Assembly: GCA_045114775.1 (NCBI GenBank)
Contig: JBGULC010000012.1
Span: forward strand, 62,001 to 126,000
Reading direction: 5' to 3'
DNA length: 64,000 nucleotides
DNA from: UBA3792 sp045114775
Lineage (GTDB): Bacteria > Bacillota > Clostridia > Christensenellales > CAG-138
A program made the position numbers and the translations under genes. The notes below the pieces were generated by a model. It had not been told where the DNA came from. It saw nothing but the letters and a program-made list of their open reading frames with translations, and ran no database searches. Below, in pieces: positions 34,583-41,003 of this stretch (positions are counted from its first letter, which is position 1; every line of letters starts with the position of its first letter).

Positions 34583-35731
34583 TTACCGTTTGTGTTGTCC
34601 GATGAACCGGTCGACCGCATACCGCGCCGCCGCGTCCGCCGCCGCGATCGTCTCGATCGAATCGACGGGCGTGTTCCCGACGGCGTTCAGCGCCTCCTCC
34701 ACGCAGTCCTCGATGTCGATAAACCCGATGTGCCCGGCAAAGTACGCCTCCGCCGCGCGCTCGTTCGCGCCGTTGTATACCGTCGGCATGATGCCGTCCG
34801 CCCGCAGCGCGTCGTACGCCATGCGGATCGCGCGGAAGCGTTCCGGGTTCGCCGGATAGAATTCCAACGGGTGATTGAACTCGAGCTTCAGGGGCTCGCA
34901 CGGGCTTTCCGTCCGAAGGGGGTATGTCAGCGCGTACTGGATCGGCAGCCGCATATCGGGCTTCGACATATTCGCCATGATCGTGCCGTCGCGGTATTCC
35001 ACCATGCTGTGCACGATCGACTGCGGGTGGATCAGTACCGAAATATGCTCCGCGTCGAAGTGAAACAGCCGGCTCGCTTCGATGATCTCAAGTCCCTTGT
35101 TCATGAGCGTCGCGGAATCGAGCGTGATCTTTCGGCCCATTCGCCACGTCGGATGATTCAGCGCGTCGGAAAGTGTCACGCCTTTGAGTTCCTCGCGCGT
35201 TTTGCGGAAGAACGGCCCGCCCGACGCCGTCAGGATCAGCCGTTCGACCTCGTCCCTGCTGCCGTTCTGCAGCGCCTGAAAGATCGCGCTCTGCTCGCTG
35301 TCGATCGGCAAAAGCTCCGCGCCGTACGCTTCAAGCGCCGCGTCGACCAATGCGCCGCCGCACACGAGGCTCTCTTTGTTCGCGATCGCAATGCGCTTGC
35401 CGTGTTTGATCGCCGCAAGCAGCGGTCTTAACGCCGCATAGCCCGAGATCGCAAGCACGGTGATATCCGCATCGACCTTTTCCGCAATGCGTTCCGCCGC
35501 GTCGGGTCCCGAAAAAACGACCGTGCCCTCCGGCAGTCTGCTCTCGTCCGGCGGGACCTCCGCCGCGACAAACTGCGGTTTCAATTCGTTCGCCTGACGG
35601 TACAGCGTTTCGACGTCGCTTCTGCACGAAAGTCCGCATACGGAAAACCGGTCGGCATGCAGCTTCAGCACGTCGACCGTCTGCGTTCCGATGGAGCCTG
35701 TGCAGCCGAGCAAAAGTACCGATCGTTTCAT
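34583..35731 (-). CDS. dxr: 1-deoxy-D-xylulose-5-phosphate reductoisomerase
   Basis: 382 residues. The NADPH site LLGCTGSIGTQTVDV begins the protein, and ANKESLVCGG, DSEQSAIFQAL, ASGGPFF and HPTWRMGRKITLDSATLMNKGLE are the family motifs for metal and substrate. It converts DXP to MEP, the first committed step of the MEP pathway. The start lies 1 bp after the uppS stop; cdsA, usual at this place, is not there. Confidence 0.97.
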   Translation of the reverse strand: MKRSVLLLGCTGSIGTQTVDVLKLHADRFSVCGLSCRSDVETLYRQANELKPQFVAAEVPPDESRLPEGTVVFSGPDAAERIAEKVDADITVLAISGYAALRPLLAAIKHGKRIAIANKESLVCGGALVDAALEAYGAELLPIDSEQSAIFQALQNGSRDEVERLILTASGGPFFRKTREELKGVTLSDALNHPTWRMGRKITLDSATLMNKGLEIIEASRLFHFDAEHISVLIHPQSIVHSMVEYRDGTIMANMSKPDMRLPIQYALTYPLRTESPCEPLKLEFNHPLEFYPANPERFRAIRMAYDALRADGIMPTVYNGANERAAEAYFAGHIGFIDIEDCVEEALNAVGNTPVDSIETIAAADAAARYAVDRFIGQHKR

Positions 35732-35732
35732 T

Positions 35733-36476
35733 CTATTTCGCCCCGTTCGTTTTCAGTCCGCCGAACCTGCGCTCGCGCCCGGCAAAGTCTCTGAGCGCTT
35801 TGATGAGCTCGTCCCGCGTAAAGTCCGGCCATCTGACGTCCGTAAAATACAGCTCCGCATACGCGATCTGCCACAGCAGGAAGTTCGACACGCGCTCTTC
35901 GCCGCCGGTGCGGATGAGGAGATCGACGTTGCCGGAGTCCGCCGTATACAAGCAGCGCGAGATCGCGTCCTCGTCCGGCTCGTCCGATTCCCGCATCGCA
36001 AGGCGCATTGCGCGGACGAGCTCGGCCCGGCCGCCGTAGTTCAGCGCGATATTGAGCTTCAGACCGGGGTTTGCGGCCGTCTTTGCCTCCGCCGCACGGA
36101 CCGTCTCCTGCACCGCGGTCGGAAACCAGGATAGGTCTCCGATGCTTTTGATGCGGACCGCGTTTGCGTGCAGCTCGTCGATCTCGCGATTGAAATACTC
36201 GATCAGAAGTCCGCAGAGGATGCCGATCTCGTCCTTCGGCCGCTTGCGGTTTTCAGTCGAAAACGCATAGATCGTCAGCGATTCGACGCCGATATCCGAG
36301 GTAAACCGGATGATGTCGCGGAGCGCGTTCACGCCCGCGCGGTGTCCTGCGGCGCGCGGCAGGCCCTTCGCGGTCGCCCAACGGCCGTTGCCGTCCATGA
36401 CGATCGCGATATGCTTCGGGATGCGGTCCGGAATGAGCCCGAACGCTTTCAGTTCACCGTCGCTGTATTTTCTCAT
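35733..36476 (-). CDS. uppS: Isoprenyl transferase (undecaprenyl diphosphate synthase)
   Basis: 247 residues. HIAIVMDGNGRWA carries the catalytic aspartate, followed by GHRAGV, TIYAFSTENRKRP and DLLIRTGGEERVSNFLLWQ. It builds the C55 lipid carrier for peptidoglycan. ATG 36476 with GGGAG close upstream is preferred over an in-frame TTG 18 bp earlier. The upstream region (36477-36653) is filled by composite repeat B rather than a gene. Confidence 0.96.
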   Translation of the reverse strand: MRKYSDGELKAFGLIPDRIPKHIAIVMDGNGRWATAKGLPRAAGHRAGVNALRDIIRFTSDIGVESLTIYAFSTENRKRPKDEIGILCGLLIEYFNREIDELHANAVRIKSIGDLSWFPTAVQETVRAAEAKTAANPGLKLNIALNYGGRAELVRAMRLAMRESDEPDEDAISRCLYTADSGNVDLLIRTGGEERVSNFLLWQIAYAELYFTDVRWPDFTRDELIKALRDFAGRERRFGGLKTNGAK

Positions 36477-36543
36477 ACTTCTCCCATCGAACAAGCGGGG
36501 GCTGTCGCGTGAAAGCGCTAAGCCCCCCTGTTTGCTGTATTAT

Positions 36544-36713
36544 ACAACCCTTCCGTCAGCCTTCGGCTGCCACCCTCCCTTACACAGGGGGGCAAGATCG
36601 TTCCGACTTAATCCCTTGGCTCCCCTGCGTAAGGGGAGCTGTCGCCGTTTCCTCTAATCCCTTGGCTCCCCTGTGTAAGGGGAGCTGTCACCGCCAGGTG
36701 ACTGAGGGGTTGT
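36544..36713. repeat. Composite intergenic repeat, copy B
   Basis: 170 bp with inverted ends: left ACAACCCTTCCGTC, right (other strand) ACAACCCCTCAGTC. It contains GGCTGCCACCCTCCC and two direct internal units beginning AATCCCTTGGCTCCCCTG, each folding as GGCTCCCC...GGGGAGC. The right end reaches into the small gene after frr and supplies its last 20 or so codons. Confidence 0.85.
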
Positions 36714-36899
36714 AACCTCCGTCTTGAACGCGGACCAGTAAACGACCTTCTCCGCTTCGGTTTCGGCCGTTTTGATCACGCGGCGATCTTCGCCCTTGCC
36801 GCCCTTCTTCGAGCGTACTTCAACGAGGCGGACGGGCTTCCCCTCCGTCTCCAAAAGCTTTATCGCCGTATCGAGATCGAGCCCGAGCACGTTCCTCAA
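36654..36899 (-). CDS. Small hypothetical protein after frr, C-terminal tail encoded by a repeat
   Basis: 81 residues. It starts at TTG 36899 overlapping the frr stop (TTGA), with AGGAG inside the frr end. The first 60 residues (RNVLGLDLDTAIKLLETEGKPVRLVEVRSKKG, then DRRVIKTAETEAEKVVYWSAFKTE) form a compact domain that resembles a PASTA module in its leading GLDLDTAIKLLE. The last residues, VTTPQSPGGDSSPYTGEPRD, and the stop TAG come from composite repeat B. I do not recognise a named family. The repeat has probably replaced the original 3' end. Confidence 0.7.
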   Translation of the reverse strand: MRNVLGLDLDTAIKLLETEGKPVRLVEVRSKKGGKGEDRRVIKTAETEAEKVVYWSAFKTEVTTPQSPGGDSSPYTGEPRD

Positions 36900-37453
36900 A
36901 CCGAAAGGATCTCCTTCTCCTTCGCCGCAAGGATCGCGTCGACGTCCTTGATGAATTCGTCGGTCAACTTCTGCCCCTTCTCCTCCAGCTTTTTCTGGTC
37001 GTCCTCGGTGATCAGGCTGTCCTTCTTCTGCTTCTTGATCTGATCGTTCAGATCGCGGCGGATGTTGCGGATCGCGACCTTGCTCTCCTCGCCCTTTTTG
37101 CGGACGGTCTTCACGAGGTCCTTTCTGCGCTCCTCGTTCAGCTCCGGGAACACAAGACGGATGATCTTGCCGTCGTTCGCCGGATTGATGCCGAGATCGG
37201 ACTTCTGGATCGCCTTCTCGACCGCGGGGATCATCTTGGTGTCCCACAGCGCAATGATCAGCATGCGCGGCTCGGGCGTACTGATGTTGCCGAGCTGGTT
37301 GATGGGCGTCATCGAGCCGTAGTAATCCACGGTGATGCGATCCAGCACCTGCGCGTTCGCGCGGCCTGCGCGAAGCCCCGCAAGCTCAGCCTTCAGCACG
37401 TTCAGTGTCTTGGTCATTTTTTCTTTGGTTTCATCGATCAATTCCATCGGCAT
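36896..37453 (-). CDS. frr: Ribosome recycling factor
   Basis: 185 residues, the normal length. TLNVLKAELAGLRAGRANAQVLDRI, SMTPINQLGNIS and PELNEERRKDLVKTVRKKGEESKVAIRNIRRD are diagnostic. It releases ribosomes from mRNA after termination together with EF-G. ATG 37453 has AAGGAGGG nine bases upstream. It has its own promoter overlapping the pyrH end. Confidence 0.97.
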   Translation of the reverse strand: MPMELIDETKEKMTKTLNVLKAELAGLRAGRANAQVLDRITVDYYGSMTPINQLGNISTPEPRMLIIALWDTKMIPAVEKAIQKSDLGINPANDGKIIRLVFPELNEERRKDLVKTVRKKGEESKVAIRNIRRDLNDQIKKQKKDSLITEDDQKKLEEKGQKLTDEFIKDVDAILAAKEKEILSV

Positions 37454-37489
37454 ATCGGATCCCTCCTTGTTTGTTTCGTTCAATTTGAT

Positions 37490-37519
37490 AGTATACTACG
37501 GATCTTCCGTCGGTTTCAA
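37490..37519 (-). promoter_or_regulatory. Promoter of frr, -35 box contains the pyrH stop codon
   Basis: TTGAAA (37519-37514), 18 bp, TATACT (37495-37490). The TGA of pyrH (37518-37516) lies inside the -35 box. Confidence 0.65.
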
Positions 37520-38208
37520 GCCTCATTTCCGTCGATGCGCGTGCCGACGGGAATCCCCTTTGCGACCTTGTCGATCTCGCTTCTTGCAAACACGAGGATC
37601 GGCAGGTTGTTGTCGCGGCAAAGCGTGATCGCGCTCATGTCGATCGCCTTCAGGTTGTCGCGGATCACCTTGTCGTAGCTGAGATGATCGTAGCGGATCG
37701 CGTTCGGGTCGACCTTCGGGTCCGCGCTGTACACCGCGTCGACGTTCTTTGCCATGAGAAGCGTGTCCGCGCCGATCTCAAGCGCGCGCAGCGTGGAAGC
37801 CGTGTCCGTCGAAAAGTACGGGCAGCCCGTCCCGCAGGCAAACAGCACGACCTTGCCGTTCGAAAGCGCTTCTCTTGCGCCGCGGGCGGTATACTCGTCG
37901 ATGAAGCGGGTCATGGCGATCGCGCTCATCGCAAGCGTCGGCATACCCTGCCGTTCCAGACAGTCCTGCAGCGCAAGCGTGTTGATCGCGGTAGAGAGCA
38001 TGCCCATGCTGTCCATACGCGAGCGTTCCTGCATGACCGTGTCGCGTCCGCGGACGATGTTGCCGCCGCCGACCACGATGCCGATCTCAAGCCCCGCGTC
38101 GTACAAAAGCTTGATCTCCTTCGCGGTCTCCTCGACCTTTTCAAAACATACCGGCTGATTCGCGCTCGAAAGCGCTTCGCCGGAAACCTTGATCAAAACT
38201 CGTTTCAT
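37516..38208 (-). CDS. pyrH: UMP kinase
   Basis: 230 residues. VLIKVSGEAL, IVVGGGNIVRGRD, FACGTGCPYFSTDTAS and LMAKNVDAVYSADPKVDP are the bacterial UMP kinase motifs of the amino-acid-kinase fold. It makes UDP. ATG 38208 is preferred, with GGAGG eight bases upstream; an ATG at 38223 would overlap that site. The usual upstream neighbours rpsB and tsf are absent, and it has its own promoter. Confidence 0.97.
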   Translation of the reverse strand: MKRVLIKVSGEALSSANQPVCFEKVEETAKEIKLLYDAGLEIGIVVGGGNIVRGRDTVMQERSRMDSMGMLSTAINTLALQDCLERQGMPTLAMSAIAMTRFIDEYTARGAREALSNGKVVLFACGTGCPYFSTDTASTLRALEIGADTLLMAKNVDAVYSADPKVDPNAIRYDHLSYDKVIRDNLKAIDMSAITLCRDNNLPILVFARSEIDKVAKGIPVGTRIDGNEA

Positions 38209-38233
38209 CCCACAATCCTCCATTATGCCATTC

Positions 38234-38239
38234 AGTATA
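38234..38239 (-). promoter_or_regulatory. Extended -10 promoter of pyrH
   Basis: TGG-TATACT on the minus strand (TATACT 38239-38234), 26 bp before the start; the -35 region is only T-rich (TTTTCT). Confidence 0.6.
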
Positions 38240-38261
38240 CCATATACTTTGCAAAAAGAAA

Positions 38262-38519
38262 AGAGGTTGCAAAAAACTCCACACGTTTTTCACAACCTCA
38301 TCGTCGGCGCGGGCTCAGCTTTGCTCGCAGCCGCGTCATCATCATAAAATATATCGCTTCCCTTTTGCAGCGCGGCTGCTCACCCGCTTCGCCGCGCCTC
38401 CTCTCCGCAAAAGGTCACGTTCGGTTCGCCTGTTCGCTTGTAAACGCGCTCACAACGGCTCTCTGTCACTACCAACCTTTTGCGGTCGTCCTGCATGTTG
38501 ATTCTCCTGCCGGAGAATC
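38262..38519. other. Gene-free region with three inverted repeats
   Basis: No convincing gene. GAGGTTG (from 38262) pairs with CAACCTC (near 38299). CCTTTTGC (38361-38368) pairs with GCAAAAGG (38407-38414), and within it GCGCGGC (38370-38376) pairs with GCCGCGC (38391-38397). GATTCTCC (38500-38507) pairs with GGAGAATC (38512-38519) immediately after the anti-sigma stop. Only the last could act as a terminator, and it lacks a T run. Confidence 0.6.
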
Positions 38520-38520
38520 T

Positions 38521-39510
38521 TCACTCCTTTTTCAGCAGCTTCCGCCCGCAGAGTCCCGCGCCGATCAGAAGAAGCGCGATCACGCAGACGAACGCAAGCT
38601 CGCGCACCGGCGCGATCGTCGTCGCCGGGAATCCCGCCGCGAGGAACGCAAGCACGAAGCTTGCCGCAAGGATCAGCAGGACGTCGAACACGCGTCTTGC
38701 CTTTTTCTGTTTCGTCAGCAGTAAAACGAGCCATACGGCGGCAAGGATCGCCGTTCCGACGAGCGCGATCAAAAAGTAATAGTTCAGCACCAGCCGCGGC
38801 AGCGCAAAGCCCGATTCGGGCGTATAGCCCTCGCGCACATAGAGCGCCTCACGGTCCGTATTGTTGTACGGCTCGAAGAACACCGCGTCCACGCCGTCGA
38901 GCGGGATCGCGGACTGGTTCGGCGCGCCTTGCCCGCCGAACAGCCATTCGCGCCACAGCGTTGTATAGACCGAGACGCTGACTTCTCCCTCATTGACGGT
39001 GACGACGGCGTTATACGCGGGATTCATCACCAGAATCAACCGCCCTGCCGAATCGGAAACAAACGATTCATCCATCAGGATGCGTTCGCCGTCGTCGGTG
39101 ATCAGATACGCTTTCTCCGTTTCCGGATCGAACTCGACGTTTTTCATATAAATGTCGGTTCCCTGCACTTCATACCGGATCGCACCCACATACCTGACGG
39201 ATTCAAACGCTTTATCCTTCGAGTTGATCGCAAACGGCTTCAAAAGGCGTGCCGCGCAGCCGATCACGAGCGCCGCGACCAGGCATGCGATCAGTCCCGC
39301 GATCAGAAGTCCGCGTTTTTTTACCGCCTTACGTACGGTTTTCAAAGGCGCGGCGGGTTCGGTCTCCACCGGCGCCTGCATGGCGTCGAACGCGGCACGG
39401 CAATCCGCGCAGGTTTCAAGATGGTTTTTCACAAAGGCGGTCGATTCCTCGCTCGCCATATCCTCCGCGTAAAGCGGCAGCAGATCCTTTACGATCCCGC
39501 AATCCTTCAT
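38521..39510 (-). CDS. Anti-sigma factor with N-terminal zinc finger (zf-HC2)
   Basis: 329 residues. The N-terminus KDCGIVKDLLPLYAEDMAS followed by HLETCADCRAAF is the zinc-binding anti-sigma domain (HxxxCxxC). A membrane helix follows at about 66-90, then an extracellular domain, then three more helices near the C-terminus (from about 240). Its start overlaps the sigma factor stop by 4 bp. It should hold the partner sigma factor until an envelope signal is sensed. The multi-helix C-terminal part is unusual and may be the sensor. Confidence 0.9.
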   Translation of the reverse strand: MKDCGIVKDLLPLYAEDMASEESTAFVKNHLETCADCRAAFDAMQAPVETEPAAPLKTVRKAVKKRGLLIAGLIACLVAALVIGCAARLLKPFAINSKDKAFESVRYVGAIRYEVQGTDIYMKNVEFDPETEKAYLITDDGERILMDESFVSDSAGRLILVMNPAYNAVVTVNEGEVSVSVYTTLWREWLFGGQGAPNQSAIPLDGVDAVFFEPYNNTDREALYVREGYTPESGFALPRLVLNYYFLIALVGTAILAAVWLVLLLTKQKKARRVFDVLLILAASFVLAFLAAGFPATTIAPVRELAFVCVIALLLIGAGLCGRKLLKKE

Positions 39511-39989
39511 TGTTTCGTTTCCTCCAGTTCGGATTTGATGCGCGATTTCGCGCGGTGGAAGGTAACGCAAGCCCAGTTCGCCGTTTTCCCGAACAGCTTT
39601 CCGATGTTATCGAATGGCATTTCGCCGTACACGCGCAGAAGAAAGACCTCCTTATACGGTTCGTCGAGACGGTGCACCGCCTCGCTTACGCGTTCGGTCT
39701 CGTCGGTTCGCACCGCAAGGTCCTCCGGCGAATCCGCGGGGCTTTCGAGCGTGTCGGAAAGCGGTTCCGGCTTTCGCTTTCGCTGTTCGGAAAGGTACCT
39801 GTTTTTGGCGATACTACAGAGCCAGACGCGCAGCTCGCACTCGCCGCGGTAGCTTTTCAACGCCTGCAGCGCCTTTAAGAAGGTCTCGGCGGTCAGCTCC
39901 TCGGCTTGGTCGGCGTTTCCGCAGAGCTTCAGGCAATAGCGGTAAACGTCCGTAAAATATGCGCGATAGATCTGTTCGAATGTCTCCAT
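39507..39989 (-). CDS. ECF-type RNA polymerase sigma factor
   Basis: 160 residues. Region 2 FEQIYRAYFTDVYRYCLKLCGNADQAEELTAETFLKAL and region 4 LDEPYKEVFLLRVYGEMPFDNIGKLFGKTANWACVTFHRAKSRI are clear. ATG 39989 has GGAAG nine bases upstream; ATG 39998 is also in frame but has no spacing for a ribosome site. It is coupled to the zinc-finger anti-sigma gene downstream, and an ECF-type promoter lies just ahead. Confidence 0.93.
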   Translation of the reverse strand: METFEQIYRAYFTDVYRYCLKLCGNADQAEELTAETFLKALQALKSYRGECELRVWLCSIAKNRYLSEQRKRKPEPLSDTLESPADSPEDLAVRTDETERVSEAVHRLDEPYKEVFLLRVYGEMPFDNIGKLFGKTANWACVTFHRAKSRIKSELEETKQ

Positions 39990-40011
39990 CTTGTTCATCT
40001 TCCGTCTATAT

Positions 40012-40037
40012 GACGCGCGGGATCGGAAAATCTTACA
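40012..40037 (-). promoter_or_regulatory. Possible ECF-type autoregulatory promoter
   Basis: TGTAAG (40037-40032), 16 bp, CGTC (40015-40012) on the minus strand. This resembles the TGTAAC-16/17-CGTC pattern of SigX/SigV-class ECF promoters. It starts a leader of about 20 bases before the sigma gene. Confidence 0.5.
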
Positions 40038-40046
40038 AAGTTTTTT

Positions 40047-40073
40047 GAAGAAAAGCACCGCATGCCGCGGTGC
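40047..40073 (-). terminator. Terminator of the smc-ftsY unit
   Basis: GCACCGC (40055-40061) pairs with GCGGTGC (40067-40073), followed on the minus strand by TTTTCTTC, ten bases after the ftsY stop. Confidence 0.75.
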
Positions 40074-40082
40074 CGTAAAGCT

Positions 40083-41003
40083 TTATTCGTCCGTATCCAG
40101 AAGCGCTTGCGCAAAGTCGTCCGCGTCGAAGCGCCGAAGATCGTCGATGCCCTCGCCCACGCCGATGAAGCGGATCGGGACCTTGAGCATGTCGGATATC
40201 TGTACGGTGACGCCGCCCTTTGCGGTGCCGTCGAGCTTCGTGAGGATGACGCCGGTAAGCTCGCAGACCTCCAAAAACGCCTCGGCCTGCGCGACGGCGT
40301 TCTGTCCCGTGGTCGCGTCGAGCACGAGCAGCACCTCGCACGGCACGTCCGGAAGCTCGCGCGCGATCACGCGGCGGATCTTGTTGAGCTCGTTCATGAG
40401 GTTCTTCTTGTTGTGCAGCCGTCCCGCGGTGTCGACGAGCAGCAGATCGCAGCCCTTTGCGCGATAGGACGCGATCGCGTCGAACACGACCGCCGCCGGG
40501 TCCGCGCCCTCCTGGTGCCGCACCATCGGCACGCCCGCGCGGTTCGCCCACTCGCCGAGCTGCTCCGCCGCCGCCGCGCGGAAGGTGTCCGCCGCCGCGA
40601 TCATGGGCTTTCTGCCCGCCTGCGCGTATTCGTTTGCGATCTTGCCGATCGTGGTCGTCTTGCCGACGCCGTTCACGCCAACGATCAGAAGGACCGCGGG
40701 ACCTTCGTCGCCCATGAAGGGCTTCGAAGTACGCACCGCGTCCGCAATGATCCTTGCCAGCGCGTCCTTCGCCTGCGGACGCTCCGAAAGCTTTTCCCGC
40801 TTGACGGTCGCGCGAAGCTCGTCCAAAAGCCGCTCCTCCGTCTCCATGCCCATATCGGCAAGGATCATGGCCTCCTCAAGCTCCTCGTAGAAGTCGTCGT
40901 TGATGCCGTCCTTGTTGAACAGGGTCGAAAACCAGTTGTTCGTTTTGTGCAGGCCGTCCTTCAGCTTTTGAAACCAGCCCTTTTTCTTTTCTTTCTTCTC
41001 CAT
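40083..41003 (-). CDS. ftsY: Signal recognition particle receptor FtsY
   Basis: 306 residues. The NG domain GTPase motifs are G1 VGVNGVGKTTTIGK, DTFRAAAAEQL, G3 DTAGR, G4 TKLDGTAKGG and the closing FIGVGE. It receives ribosome-SRP complexes at the membrane. The acidic A domain is almost absent; instead there is a short basic N-terminus MEKKEKKKGWFQKLKDGLHK that could bind lipid. Its ATG overlaps the smc TAA by one base (TAATG). Confidence 0.97.
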   Translation of the reverse strand: MEKKEKKKGWFQKLKDGLHKTNNWFSTLFNKDGINDDFYEELEEAMILADMGMETEERLLDELRATVKREKLSERPQAKDALARIIADAVRTSKPFMGDEGPAVLLIVGVNGVGKTTTIGKIANEYAQAGRKPMIAAADTFRAAAAEQLGEWANRAGVPMVRHQEGADPAAVVFDAIASYRAKGCDLLLVDTAGRLHNKKNLMNELNKIRRVIARELPDVPCEVLLVLDATTGQNAVAQAEAFLEVCELTGVILTKLDGTAKGGVTVQISDMLKVPIRFIGVGEGIDDLRRFDADDFAQALLDTDE

